Below are positions 24,785-34,347 of a stretch of 64,000 nucleotides of DNA, piece by piece. Origin of the DNA: Peribacillus frigoritolerans_B (GTDB lineage: Bacteria; Bacillota; Bacilli; Bacillales; DSM-1321); assembly GCF_044762665.1 (NCBI RefSeq), contig NZ_JBIWES010000002.1:248001-312000 (forward strand), read 5' to 3'. The position numbers were made by a program, and so were the translations under genes. A model generated the notes under the pieces. It saw only the letters and a list, made by a program, of their open reading frames with translations, did not search any database and was not told the DNA's origin. Position 1 is the first letter of the stretch. Every line of letters starts with the position of its first letter.

Positions 24785-25864
24785 ATGAATTTCTTGGTAC
24801 GTCAAAAAGCGAGGGAACTTTTAAAGAGCGGTAATATTTCAATAAAAAATAATCCTGTAGGCTTAAGGAATAAATTTTTAGGAAAAGTAAAAAAAGTCAC
24901 TGTAGTCACTGCTGCTTATAATGCTGAAAAATTCATCAGAAAAACGATTGAATCAGTAATAAACCAAACCATGGGTATAGATCAGATTGAATATATCATT
25001 ATTGATGATTGTTCGACTGATGCTACCAATAAAATCATTCAGGAGTATACAGCTAAATATAAAAATATCTGTTCAGTTACTCTTCAAGAAAATAATGGGT
25101 CACCTGGGACCCCCAGAAACATTGGAATAGAATTGGGAACATCCAAATATATAACTTTTTTAGACGCGGATGACTGGCTTGCCCATGATGGACTGGAAAG
25201 CCTCTATAACATCCTGGAGGAAACCGGTGATGATTATGTTGTGGGCAAAACGGTAAAAGTCGAATCTGAGGCAGATAGTGTCATGGGTGAGTTTGCTTCC
25301 ATTAAAGAAAGAAGAAGCATCACCCCAATGGATATTCCGCACTTTTTTTATCATATGGGTCCAACGGCCAGGATGATGAATCTGCCTATGGTTAAAGAAA
25401 ATGAAATTGGTTTTCCGAATATGAAATTCGGTGAAGATAAATGGTTTTTTACTGATGTTTTCTTTAAAGTCAGAGCAGTATCAACTACTAAAAAACCTAT
25501 TTATTATGTCAATAGGACTTCAGAAAATCCCTCTTCTTTAACACGTGTTACGAATGTGCTGGAAAAAAGAAAAGCGGATATTGACATAATAAAGTATATT
25601 CAATCCAAGGACATTGCCATTGAATTGAAAAAGGCGGCCCTTAACCGGATTTATGAGTACGATATTGTCAAAACGTTCGACAGCCAAACTTTTGTGAAAT
25701 CCAAGAATAAAGAAGATTTTATAGAAATGTTAAGGGAAGCTGTCGAAACTGCGAAAAACTTGTCATATGACTTTAAGAATGAATTTAAGGTGCCTATTTA
25801 TAAATTAGCTCTTGAATTATTCATGGGGGATCGCATTGGGGATTTCGTAAAGTTATTTGAATAG
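24785..25864 (+). CDS. Family 2 glycosyltransferase, probably truncated by an in-frame stop
   Basis: 359 residues with a GT-A fold: VTVVTAAYNAEKFIRKTIES, IIIDDCSTDAT, the metal-binding DADDW, and the acceptor-side MKFGEDKWFF. Such enzymes decorate wall teichoic acid with sugars (TarQ/TarS-like). AAAAGGAGGGAATC precedes the ATG. The frame ends at TAG (25862-25864), but sense codons continue for 16 residues (LKRDSNKKYHIKDGLQ). A neighbouring frame then carries on with YNELPFLEDEYRF to 26318. Full-length relatives are 500-570 residues, so the C-terminal domain has likely been split off. The catalytic domain itself looks complete. Confidence 0.75.
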   Translation: MNFLVRQKARELLKSGNISIKNNPVGLRNKFLGKVKKVTVVTAAYNAEKFIRKTIESVINQTMGIDQIEYIIIDDCSTDATNKIIQEYTAKYKNICSVTLQENNGSPGTPRNIGIELGTSKYITFLDADDWLAHDGLESLYNILEETGDDYVVGKTVKVESEADSVMGEFASIKERRSITPMDIPHFFYHMGPTARMMNLPMVKENEIGFPNMKFGEDKWFFTDVFFKVRAVSTTKKPIYYVNRTSENPSSLTRVTNVLEKRKADIDIIKYIQSKDIAIELKKAALNRIYEYDIVKTFDSQTFVKSKNKEDFIEMLREAVETAKNLSYDFKNEFKVPIYKLALELFMGDRIGDFVKLFE

Positions 25865-26318
25865 TTAAAGCGGGATTCCAATAAAAAGTATCATATTAAA
25901 GATGGTTTACAATGAACTTCCATTTCTGGAAGATGAATATCGCTTTGTCAGGATACCGATGCTTGCCCGTGCAATGGATTCTTTCATCATGGATAATGTC
26001 TACCACCAAAGTTTTGAGATTTATGGTGATGATATAGACAACATAGATTCTGTATTGATACGTGATCGAAAAAGAATTGACAATGAAATCAATTGCGAAG
26101 TTCAAATAGAAGGTAATAGAGGTCAGTTTACTGTTTCTTTAGATGAAATTGATAAAATGGAAATGTCATTATTTACTGTGTTCATTCGCTACAATGATTA
26201 TCAATTGGTGAATATTAAAAGGATCCTGAAAAATAAGATGACGTATAATAAGAAAAATGTGGAGTTTTATACAACAGTGGCAAATAATTTGGGACTGGCA
26301 ATAAAGTCTTTGGAGTAG
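25865..26318 (+). pseudogene. Detached C-terminal part of the glycosyltransferase
   Basis: The longest open frame starts at ATG 25902 (138 codons, starting MVYNELPFLEDEY) but has no ribosome binding site. Together with the 16 codons after the amber stop at 25862 it looks like the beta-rich C-terminal domain of the upstream glycosyltransferase, needing one stop change and one frameshift. It could alternatively be an independently translated partner subunit. A strong terminator at 26335 closes the unit. Confidence 0.5.
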
Positions 26319-26334
26319 CTGTTAAAAGTACGCC

Positions 26335-26376
26335 AAAAATAAGCTCTCCCTTTTATTCGGTGAGCTTATTTTTAGT
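26335..26376 (+). terminator. Terminator of the glycosyltransferase unit
   Basis: AAAAATAAGCTC/GAGCTTATTTTT 12-bp perfect stem with a 15-base loop. Confidence 0.85.
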
Positions 26377-26428
26377 TCGAAATTAGCATGGTTCAATTAT
26401 CATTAATCAATAAAAAGGGAGATCGGAT

Positions 26429-27661
26429 ATGTCAAATGAAAATGTACAAACCTCAAAGAGACCTTCCTTTCTATCGCTAGTTAAAAATAAGGCTAAAGCA
26501 ATTATTTTAAGAGGATATAAAATGGCTTTTTCATTGGCGGGCACAGTGTTGCCAGTGGACCAGAAGCTAGTCATTTTTGAGAGCTTTTTGGGCAAGCAGT
26601 ATAGCTGTAATCCCCGGGCGATTTACGAATACTTGCAGAGTAACCATCCTGAATATAAAATGTACTGGAGCGTAGATAAAAGATATGCAGCTCTTTTCGA
26701 AGAGGCAGGCATTCCATATCTCGATCGTTTTTCTTTCAGTTGGCTGCTCAAAATGACAAGGGCCCGTTATTGGGTGACGAACAGCAGGCTCCCGCTTTGG
26801 ATTCCGAAGCCGAAGCACACAATCTATTTGCAAACCTGGCATGGTACCCCATTAAAGAAACTTGCAGCGGATATGAATGAAGTTCATATGCCTGGAACAA
26901 CGACGGATAAATATAAAGAAAATTTCCATGCCGAATCAAGTAAATGGGATTATTTAATTTCACCGAACGCTTATTCAAGTGAAATCTTTGCCCGGGCCTT
27001 CAATGTCGATGCCTCTAAAATTCTGGAAACGGGTTATCCTCGTAATGATATACTTTACAACGGGAATAATCGTGATACAATCGACTCATTGAAACAGAAG
27101 TTGGGTATACCAATAGAGAAAAAGATCGTTTTATATGCCCCAACTTGGAGGGATGATGAGTTTTATAGCAAGGGAAAATATAAGTTTGAAATAAAACTGG
27201 ATCTGGATCGAATGAAACGGGAATTGGGGAACGAGTATGTCATTTTGCTCCGTCTTCATTACTTGGTTTCTGAGAACTTGGATTTATCGGCGTTTCAAGG
27301 ATTCGCCTATGATTTATCCAGTTACGAAGATATTAGTCATTTGTATCTTATTTCGGATTTATTAATAACCGATTATTCATCCGTATTCTTTGATTACGCA
27401 AATTTACAGCGTCCGATGCTTTTCTATGTATATGATATTGAAAATTACAGGGACAAGCTTCGCGGGTTTTACTTTGATTTCGAAAAGAATGCACCAGGTT
27501 TGTTAGTCAAAACATCTGATGCGGTCATTGATAGTATCAAGACGATGAAATATGAAAATACCAATGATATCAATCATTTTCACGAGCGGTTTTGTGCACT
27601 CGAGGATGGCCAGGCTTCACGCCGTGTCGTAGAAAAAGTGTTTTTAGGAAGGTCTGTGTAA
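26429..27661 (+). CDS. CDP-glycerol:poly(glycerophosphate) glycerophosphotransferase (TagF/TarF-like)
   Basis: A 410-residue single-module enzyme. Motifs: VIFESFLGKQYSCNPRAIYE, LQTWHGTPLKKLA, ETGYPRNDILY, IVLYAPTWRDDE, LLRLHYL and LLITDYSSVFFDYANLQRP. The two histidines (WHGTP and RLH) and the TDYSS loop are those of the family active site. It transfers glycerol phosphate from CDP-glycerol to the growing teichoic acid at the membrane. It is very like the second module of the 1109-residue protein. AAAAGGGAG precedes the ATG. It is followed 3 bases later by tagG, so polymer synthesis and export are in one operon. The split of roles (primer versus polymerase) between the two genes is unknown. 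Confidence 0.85.
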   Translation: MSNENVQTSKRPSFLSLVKNKAKAIILRGYKMAFSLAGTVLPVDQKLVIFESFLGKQYSCNPRAIYEYLQSNHPEYKMYWSVDKRYAALFEEAGIPYLDRFSFSWLLKMTRARYWVTNSRLPLWIPKPKHTIYLQTWHGTPLKKLAADMNEVHMPGTTTDKYKENFHAESSKWDYLISPNAYSSEIFARAFNVDASKILETGYPRNDILYNGNNRDTIDSLKQKLGIPIEKKIVLYAPTWRDDEFYSKGKYKFEIKLDLDRMKRELGNEYVILLRLHYLVSENLDLSAFQGFAYDLSSYEDISHLYLISDLLITDYSSVFFDYANLQRPMLFYVYDIENYRDKLRGFYFDFEKNAPGLLVKTSDAVIDSIKTMKYENTNDINHFHERFCALEDGQASRRVVEKVFLGRSV

Positions 27662-27664
27662 TTT

Positions 27665-28462
27665 ATGAGTTCAGCTTTGACCGTTTTAAAAGAACAAATC
27701 AAACATTTTTATTTGGTAAGGCGTTTATCTGTTTATGAGATGAAAAGTGCCAACAGCAGTAACTACCTGGGAATCCTATGGGAAATCATCAATCCGATGA
27801 TACAGATTGCGATTTATTGGTTTGTATTTGGATTTATCATCTTAAATCGCGGGGAAAATTTCCTTCCGTGGCTGATGGCAGGGATCGTTGTCTGGTTCTT
27901 TGTGAACCCGGCCATAACCCAAACGTCGAAATCCGTCTATTCCCGAATGAATATGGTATCCAAGATGAGCTTTCCGATGAGTGTCATTCCATCGTATGTC
28001 ATCTTTGCTAAGTTGTATCAGCATCTCATGCTGCTGGGAGTCATCATCATCCTATTAGGGTTTACAGGTTACCTCCCTACAGTCTACATCTTGCAACTGC
28101 CGTATTATGTTGCAGCGACGGTCTTGCTGTTATTTTCATTAGGTTTAATCACTTCAACATTATCAACCATCATTCGTGACGTTCATAATATAATCGTGTC
28201 CTTAATGAAAGTCATGTTTTATTTAACACCAATCCTTTGGGTATTGGATGCAAAGGAACACCCTACCATAGTCAACATCATGAAGCTGAATCCGCTATAT
28301 TATATTGTAGAAGGGTATCGAGCTTCGTTGTTGGGGGAATCATGGTATCTGATAGCGCATTGGGAATATACCCTTTATTTCTGGGCAGTCGTTATCATCT
28401 TATTTTTGATAGGTTCCTCGCTGCATGTCAGGTTCAGAGATCGCTTTGTTGACTTTAAGTAA
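27665..28462 (+). CDS. tagG: Teichoic acid ABC exporter, membrane subunit
   Basis: A 265-residue ABC-2 permease with six predicted membrane helices (for example NPMIQIAIYWFVFGFIIL and YYVAATVLLLFSLGLITSTL). B. subtilis TagG has 275 residues. The N-terminal SSNYLGILWEIINPM is typical of polysaccharide exporters. It flips the finished lipid-linked teichoic acid to the outer face with TagH. It starts 3 bases after the TagF-like gene and is followed 17 bases later by tagH. Confidence 0.9.
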   Translation: MSSALTVLKEQIKHFYLVRRLSVYEMKSANSSNYLGILWEIINPMIQIAIYWFVFGFIILNRGENFLPWLMAGIVVWFFVNPAITQTSKSVYSRMNMVSKMSFPMSVIPSYVIFAKLYQHLMLLGVIIILLGFTGYLPTVYILQLPYYVAATVLLLFSLGLITSTLSTIIRDVHNIIVSLMKVMFYLTPILWVLDAKEHPTIVNIMKLNPLYYIVEGYRASLLGESWYLIAHWEYTLYFWAVVIILFLIGSSLHVRFRDRFVDFK

Positions 28463-28479
28463 ACTGGAAGTGAGAAAAG

Positions 28480-29277
28480 TTGGAAAAATCGGTAATTGTC
28501 AAAGATATAACGAAAAAATATAAATTATATAATAAAAACTCGGAAAAATTATTGGATCTCCTTTTGCCCAAAAGCTATGGGGAAGAGTACTTCGCTCTGA
28601 GGAATGTTAGTTTTGAAGCAGAAAAGGGCGATGTAATAGGATTTGTCGGGGTCAACGGATCAGGTAAATCCACATTGTCCAATATTATTGCAGGCATTGT
28701 CCCGCCCACGGACGGAAATGTCCAAACTAACGGGAAAACGGCCTTGATTGCCGTTTCATCGGGCCTGAATAATCAGTTGACGGGCAGAGAAAACATCGAA
28801 CTGAAAATGCTGATGCTCGGATTCGATAAAAATCGGATCAAAGAACTTGAGCCCGAGATCATTGAGTTTTCGGAACTTGGTAAGTTCATTGACCAACCGG
28901 TGAAATCCTACTCAAGCGGCATGAAGTCCAGGCTTGGTTTTTCCATTTCCGTGCATATCGATCCAGATATCCTGATTATTGATGAAGCCTTATCAGTCGG
29001 GGATAAAAACTTTGCTGAGAAGTGTTTAGAGAAAATGAACGAATTTAAGGCAAAGGGCAAAACGATGTTCTTTGTCAGCCATTCAATCGGTCAGATGAAG
29101 AAATTTTGCCAAAAGGCATTATGGCTTGAATATGGAGAGTTAAAGGCATACGGTGCCATGAAGGAAGTAATGCCGCAATATGAGGCATTCTTAAAAGAAT
29201 ATAACGCCATGTCTAAACAAGAACAGAAAAAATACCGTGAAGAGCAAATGAAAAGGCGTAGTTCCGCACTGGTATGA
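28480..29277 (+). CDS. tagH: Teichoic acid ABC exporter, ATPase subunit
   Basis: 265 residues with Walker A GVNGSGKST, signature YSSGMKSRLGFS, Walker B ILIIDEALSVGD and switch FVSHS. The start codon is TTG (28480) after GGAAGTGAG; no better ATG exists nearby. The length equals S. aureus TarH (264) and lacks the long extracellular C-terminal extension of B. subtilis TagH (527). It drives export through TagG. Last gene of the operon, closed by a strong terminator. Confidence 0.9.
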   Translation: MEKSVIVKDITKKYKLYNKNSEKLLDLLLPKSYGEEYFALRNVSFEAEKGDVIGFVGVNGSGKSTLSNIIAGIVPPTDGNVQTNGKTALIAVSSGLNNQLTGRENIELKMLMLGFDKNRIKELEPEIIEFSELGKFIDQPVKSYSSGMKSRLGFSISVHIDPDILIIDEALSVGDKNFAEKCLEKMNEFKAKGKTMFFVSHSIGQMKKFCQKALWLEYGELKAYGAMKEVMPQYEAFLKEYNAMSKQEQKKYREEQMKRRSSALV

Positions 29278-29282
29278 AAGTG

Positions 29283-29317
29283 AAAAGCAGACCCGGGCTT
29301 CGGGTCTGCTTTTTTTA
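29283..29317. terminator. Bidirectional terminator between tagH and the GT4 gene
   Basis: AAAAGCAGACCCG/CGGGTCTGCTTTT 13-bp stem with loop GGCTT and seven T on the plus strand. The convergent gene stops at its right edge. Confidence 0.88.
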
Positions 29318-30481
29318 GTTAATCACTTCAACATAAGCTTTCTCAAACCGCTCGGCAGCTGAAAGGTGGGAGTATTCGTTTTCCATTTTATATCTTGCTT
29401 TCGCAGCTAACTTTGTTGCATATTCAGGGGCATTAAGCAGAATGGAGATGGCTTGTGAAAGTGCTTCTTCATTTTTTTCCTCTACTAACAGGCCATCTTC
29501 TCCATCAATGAGAATCTCCTTTAAACCTCCGATTGCGCTTGCAATGACGGGTGAGCGGCAACTCATCGCTTCTAAAGCGGAAATGGAAGTCGCTTCTTCC
29601 ACCCCGTGGGAATGAACGCTTGGGATGAGTACGATGTCCGATGCTTCATAGAGGTTATGCATTTTCTCGAACGGCACTGAACCCAGGAAAAGTACGGAAT
29701 CGGATATTTTGAGCCTGGCTGCGGTTTCTTCAAGCCGGCTTCGCTGTTCTCCTGTACCTGCATAGACCAATACCGTTTCACGATGGTTTTCCAGCACCTC
29801 CGGCAGGGCAAGGAGCGGGTAGATGACACCGTTCTTTTCCGTCATTCTTCTCGGAACGAAAAGCATCTTCTTATGTAGGGGTATTTGAAAGTCCAGGCGA
29901 GTTTGCTCCCGCTTTGCCATCTCCGGTTTAAAAGCAGACACGTCAATGAAGTTCTTGATCGTATCAGCCTCTATATGTGCCAAATGATTTATATAGTCTT
30001 TGATCCTTTGATCGACCGTCACAACTTTTGCAGCGGACTGATAAGCTTTTCTTTCTAGCTCGCGAATGATCAAATCTTCTTCACTGTCCGGAAGAAGGGC
30101 GCCCCTGCTGACTGCCTCGAATGAATAATAACCATGGACGGTTTGCACCGTTGGTATCCCGGATTCGATGGAGGCAAGCGTTGCGAAAATGTCTTGAGCA
30201 TTAATGACATCATAGTTCTTTTTCAAGGCATTAATAGATGAAGCCAATAATTTTTGGCGTTGACGGTCATTGAAAAGCTGGCCGCTCCCCTGTTTTACTT
30301 TATTTAATAAAAATCCTGGAGCCTGGGCGAGCATCTTCCTCTTGAAAGGTGGTAATTGAGAGAAAGATAATATGTCCACATTATGGCCCCGCGACATTAA
30401 ACCCTTTTTTAACGTAGTGATATGGCTCGATAGCCCTCCTTCGTGAGGGTAGTTGAAAATCGTTGTGATTAAAATGTTCAT
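29315..30481 (-). CDS. Family 4 glycosyltransferase
   Basis: 388 residues with a GT-B fold. The N-terminal half has FNYPHEGGLSSHITTLKKGL and the C-terminal donor domain has FVPRRMTEKNGV, LFLGSVPFEKM and the E-x7-E motif (EEATSISALEAMSC). Last gene of a three-gene minus-strand operon with a MurJ-like flippase and an O-antigen-ligase-type protein. That trio is a typical lipid-linked polysaccharide set; sizes are close to B. subtilis TuaC (389) and TuaE (488), but sequence identity was not tested. The start follows GAAGGAG. Sugar and acceptor are unknown. Confidence 0.78.
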   Translation of the reverse strand: MNILITTIFNYPHEGGLSSHITTLKKGLMSRGHNVDILSFSQLPPFKRKMLAQAPGFLLNKVKQGSGQLFNDRQRQKLLASSINALKKNYDVINAQDIFATLASIESGIPTVQTVHGYYSFEAVSRGALLPDSEEDLIIRELERKAYQSAAKVVTVDQRIKDYINHLAHIEADTIKNFIDVSAFKPEMAKREQTRLDFQIPLHKKMLFVPRRMTEKNGVIYPLLALPEVLENHRETVLVYAGTGEQRSRLEETAARLKISDSVLFLGSVPFEKMHNLYEASDIVLIPSVHSHGVEEATSISALEAMSCRSPVIASAIGGLKEILIDGEDGLLVEEKNEEALSQAISILLNAPEYATKLAAKARYKMENEYSHLSAAERFEKAYVEVIN

Positions 30482-30511
30482 ATTGGCACTCCTTCTCCTT
30501 CTTCTAATGTA

Positions 30512-32038
30512 TTACTTTGATGATCTGATCCTTTTCATCCCTTGCAGGCTGCTTACCTTAAAAAGAATGGATAATGCGAGATATAATCCGAATACCAGCA
30601 GCGAGATGATCACCAATTCCATGATGATGGGCAACGTTAGCGTAAGCGGATGGATCCAGAGAGCGATTCCGTAAATGATGGCCCCGATGATGGTAAGCTT
30701 GCCGCTTTCCTGAAAAACATCCAAGAAAGCTGCCTTGTCCGTTCTTTCTGTCTTCAGCCATAGGTAGCCGAAAAGGTAGAGAGATTGCAGGAGCATGGAA
30801 ATCCCCGATGCTAGAGCAATTCCGCCGACGCCGAGATAACGTGACAGAACCCAGCTGAGCAGCACGTTAAGCAAAACGGCAATCAGGCAGGAATACATGG
30901 CCGCTTTCGTTTTCTTCAAGGCGTAGAAGGCGTTCATCAAATAATCCCTCAGTGCAAAGAACGGGAGGCAAGCTGAATAAAAGAGGAATGCCCTATAAGT
31001 CATATCAGTTGCTGAAGCATCGAAAGCCCCGCGTTGGAAAGCGAGAGTGATTAAACTGTTTCCGCTGATTAACATGACGACCATGAACGGAATCGCTAAA
31101 AATAACAGCGATTTCAACCCTTTTAAGGTCAAATTAAGGAAAGATTGATAGCCTATAAGCGCGCGCTCGACGATTGAAGGGTACAATACGGTAATCAGCG
31201 GCGTGAGGACAATGCTCAATGGCAGCCACAGCAGGCGATTCGCATAGTTCAGGGCCGATACGCTTCCGGTTTCGAGCGAAGTCGCGATAATCCGATCGAC
31301 GACACTATTCAACTGGATCGCCAAAGCGGCGATAATGATTGGATAAAAGGTGAACAGTGTTTGTGCGATCTGCCTTTTATGAGGCAGGAAAGAGACGATG
31401 GGCCGGATTCCGTATTTCTTCAATGATGGGTATTGGATAAGGAACTGGCTTGCTGCACCAAACACAAACCCCCAAGCCAATCCTTCAATGCCAAAGGGAG
31501 CCGCGAACAATACGGTGGCTGCTATAATGACCGTGTTTTGTGCAGTTGAAGTGAGTGCCGGCAGAATAAAACGCTTATTCGCATTCAGGACCCCCGTCGC
31601 CATGTATGAAAGCGTGAAAAATAGTAAACTTGGCAGCATGATCCGGGTCAGTGACTCCGTCAGGGCAAGCTCTGAATCGGAGAAACCCGGGGCTGTCAAC
31701 ATGACGAGCGGCTTTATGAAAATCATGCAGGCAATGGTCAGGACTCCGGCAACCAGCATAAAGAAAGAACCTAAAACACTGATGAATTCATCCGCTTTCT
31801 TTGGGTTATCCGCTTTCTTTTCCAAGTAAATAGGAATGACGCCGGCCTGAAGACCGCTGCCGAGAGCCGTAAAAAGAATGGTTGGTATGAGACTTGCCAC
31901 GAAAAAAACATCCGCCATGGATGATGCCCCGAAATAGGCGGCAATAATCGATTCCCGCCCGAATCCGAGGACTTTTCCAATGGCTGCTATAATGGTGACG
32001 AGCCCGACCGATTTAATGACATTTGAAAGAGTAGGCAT
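30512..32038 (-). CDS. MurJ/MviN-type lipid-linked oligosaccharide flippase
   Basis: 508 residues, about 14 membrane helices. Family features are the N-terminal GFGRESIIAAYFGAS followed by ADVFFVASLIP, and a repeated MATE-like fold (SVVDRIIATSLETGSVSALNYANRL). MurJ flips lipid II; within a glycan cassette a paralogue may flip another undecaprenyl-linked unit. The position between a GT4 gene and an O-antigen-ligase-type gene favours the second role. The start ATG has AAAGGATTG upstream and lies 4 bases after the stop of the preceding gene. Confidence 0.8.
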   Translation of the reverse strand: MPTLSNVIKSVGLVTIIAAIGKVLGFGRESIIAAYFGASSMADVFFVASLIPTILFTALGSGLQAGVIPIYLEKKADNPKKADEFISVLGSFFMLVAGVLTIACMIFIKPLVMLTAPGFSDSELALTESLTRIMLPSLLFFTLSYMATGVLNANKRFILPALTSTAQNTVIIAATVLFAAPFGIEGLAWGFVFGAASQFLIQYPSLKKYGIRPIVSFLPHKRQIAQTLFTFYPIIIAALAIQLNSVVDRIIATSLETGSVSALNYANRLLWLPLSIVLTPLITVLYPSIVERALIGYQSFLNLTLKGLKSLLFLAIPFMVVMLISGNSLITLAFQRGAFDASATDMTYRAFLFYSACLPFFALRDYLMNAFYALKKTKAAMYSCLIAVLLNVLLSWVLSRYLGVGGIALASGISMLLQSLYLFGYLWLKTERTDKAAFLDVFQESGKLTIIGAIIYGIALWIHPLTLTLPIIMELVIISLLVFGLYLALSILFKVSSLQGMKRIRSSK

Positions 32039-32042
32039 ATTT

Positions 32043-33473
32043 TCAATCCTTTAAAATGATGTCCTTCTGTAAACAGAATCCCAAACAACTATAAAATATC
32101 AGCGTAAACGTTTTATCTTCGAGAATATTGTAGAAAAGTCCTGCTAATAATGCAGCCAACATCAGGCAGATGGTGAACGCAGCTAAAGTGCCTTTTCCCG
32201 ATTTCAGGATTTTCCTGCAGGTGAAAAAGATGAATGCAAGAACCGCAAGGAAGCCTAGGACACCAGTTTGGACCAGAACCTGGATATATTGATTATCGGT
32301 ATACATCCTTTCACCAATTTGGTATTCCTGATAGATTGGTGAGGAAAAGGAAAGTGTGGCAGAATCTCCGAAGGTTCCTAGCCCGGTGCCGATTATCGGG
32401 TGATCTTTGAAAATTTCAATTCCCTTGATTAGGACATATAATCGGCCCCATTCCGTACTTTGGTGCAGAGTCTTATCAGAGAACATTTCTGAAAAGCGAT
32501 TGGAGAGGGCATGTTCGTGTTCGGAAGAAGGGGTGCTGCCGATTACCACATTTTCCATCGGAATCGATGCGGATACCTCCACTTTACTTGATGCAAATAA
32601 AACTGGGTAATAAATAAGAAGCAAGCCGAGACAAAATGCTCCTGCAGCATATTTGAGAAATGGTTTATTTCTAGTCCAAATCATAAAGACAAGCGCAGCG
32701 AACCCGAATGCAATCATCGTGCCCCGTGAATAGGTAAGCAGTAACGTTCCGGAAAGCAGGATGGCTGCCAGAAAGACGATCCATTTATATTTTTTCAGTG
32801 ACTGAAATAGAAAGAAACTAAGGAATAACTGGATGCTTAAGAATAAGGCAAATACATTAGGATTGGCAGGTGCCCCATAAATCCTCATCCGGTTTGTTGG
32901 AGAAAGATTCCACATTTCCCATGCGTGGGGAAGCAGGATCGTACGTGAAAAGATTTTCTCCACTATGCCATGCAGGCAAAGTAAGATTGTGAATATTAGG
33001 ATTACCTTCAAAAAGCGAAAGATATCCTTTCTTTCTAGATTTAATTCACCGATAATGTAAAGAAGCAAGAATGTAATAAGCAATGCACGGAGTTCAAATA
33101 AGATGGAGAGGATTCCCACTCCGTTAATGAGTGCAGCACCGGCACCAATTAAACAAAACAACCAAAATGGCGCAGTAAAATGATATTTCGAAAATGGCCA
33201 TTCGTTCTTTTTGAGACTTTCAATAAGCAAAGAAATGAATAAGGTGAGGATGATCAGGTCACCTGTATAGTTTAAGCCGCTATTCAGTTCCGTCAATATG
33301 GGACGGGCAGGGAAATAAATGAATAGAATTAATAACAGGTTTTTTTTATTTATACCGATAAAAACGAGCATCAACGCCGTTGCCATGTAACCGGCGATAG
33401 GGTGAGGCACTGCCGATGGGACGAGCAGGCACAGAAATAGAATGGGTAACGATTGTTTTTCTATAAACTTCAA
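32043..33473 (-). CDS. O-antigen ligase / Wzy-type polymerase membrane protein
   Basis: About 476 residues with 11-12 membrane helices and one large extracellular loop (about residues 295-370) before the segment IIGTGLGTFGDSAT, the layout of the Wzy/WaaL family. It joins or polymerises glycan repeat units outside the membrane. The start is taken as TTG at 33473 because AAAGGTGG lies 8 bases upstream; a GTG 30 bases earlier has no ribosome binding site. It is first in the minus-strand operon and divergent from tagA. TuaE of B. subtilis is of similar length and class, so teichuronic-acid-like polymer synthesis is a possibility only. Confidence 0.75.
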   Translation of the reverse strand: MKFIEKQSLPILFLCLLVPSAVPHPIAGYMATALMLVFIGINKKNLLLILFIYFPARPILTELNSGLNYTGDLIILTLFISLLIESLKKNEWPFSKYHFTAPFWLFCLIGAGAALINGVGILSILFELRALLITFLLLYIIGELNLERKDIFRFLKVILIFTILLCLHGIVEKIFSRTILLPHAWEMWNLSPTNRMRIYGAPANPNVFALFLSIQLFLSFFLFQSLKKYKWIVFLAAILLSGTLLLTYSRGTMIAFGFAALVFMIWTRNKPFLKYAAGAFCLGLLLIYYPVLFASSKVEVSASIPMENVVIGSTPSSEHEHALSNRFSEMFSDKTLHQSTEWGRLYVLIKGIEIFKDHPIIGTGLGTFGDSATLSFSSPIYQEYQIGERMYTDNQYIQVLVQTGVLGFLAVLAFIFFTCRKILKSGKGTLAAFTICLMLAALLAGLFYNILEDKTFTLIFYSCLGFCLQKDIILKD

Positions 33474-33579
33474 TTGATTAACCACCTTTGAATCAAAAAT
33501 CACGTTCTATGATGTGTATGAAAAAATTTCTTGAATAATACCCCACCCTTTAGATGTATAGTACATATGAAAGGCTGAA

Positions 33580-34329
33580 GTGAAAATGACAGAGAAGTTT
33601 GTTGAGATACTATCGATACCATTCATTGATAGCAATATGGATGAATTCATGAATGGAATGATCTATCCAAGATTGATGAATCAGGAAAAAACGTTTGTCG
33701 TTACGGCAAATCCGGAAATAGTTGAGTATGCAAATGAACATCAGGATTATAAAGACATCATTATATCGGCTGATTACATCACTCCGGATGGCGTTGGTAT
33801 TATTATGGCCTCTAAATGGCTAAATCAACCTTTACAAGAGCGGATTACAGGATTCGACTTGATGAATGAATTATTTCGGGTCGCTGATGAAAAAGCGCTG
33901 AAGGTATATCTGCTTGGAGCGGAGGAAAACGTGATTGAAGCAGCGGCCCTGAAAGTAAAAAAATTATATCCGGGTCTCGAGTTGGTGGGATACAACCATG
34001 GTTACATTGATATCAAGGATGATACCCTGCCTAAGTCGATAGCGGAACTTGAACCTGACATCATATTGACTGCATTAGGATTCCCTAGGCAGGAGAAATG
34101 GGTTTCCAGACACTATGCGTTATTCAATAAAGGGTTATTCATGGGAGTAGGGGGAAGCTTTGATGTCCTTGCGGGAAAGGTGAACCGTGCCCCGGTTTTC
34201 TGGCAAAAAATGCGTCTTGAATGGTTGTACCGACTGATCCAGCAACCTTCACGGTGGAAACGGATGCTTGCGCTGCCAAGATTCGTTTTAAAGGTTAGGC
34301 GGTTAAGGAAAACGGTGCAGCGTTCCTGA
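33580..34329 (+). CDS. tagA: N-acetylmannosaminyltransferase of the teichoic acid linkage unit
   Basis: 249 residues of the WecG/TagA/CpsF family (B. subtilis TagA: 256). Motifs: VTANPEIVEYANEH, ADYITPDGVGIIMASKWL (catalytic Asp in TPDG), RITGFDLM, LGFPRQEKW and GVGGSFDVLAGKVNRAP. It adds ManNAc to GlcNAc-PP-undecaprenol, the step after TagO. The start is GTG 33580 with AAAGG 5 bases upstream; an ATG two codons later is an alternative. Next gene 9 bases downstream. Confidence 0.9.
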   Translation: MKMTEKFVEILSIPFIDSNMDEFMNGMIYPRLMNQEKTFVVTANPEIVEYANEHQDYKDIIISADYITPDGVGIIMASKWLNQPLQERITGFDLMNELFRVADEKALKVYLLGAEENVIEAAALKVKKLYPGLELVGYNHGYIDIKDDTLPKSIAELEPDIILTALGFPRQEKWVSRHYALFNKGLFMGVGGSFDVLAGKVNRAPVFWQKMRLEWLYRLIQQPSRWKRMLALPRFVLKVRRLRKTVQRS

Positions 34330-34347
34330 ACATAAGGAGTGGACTGG

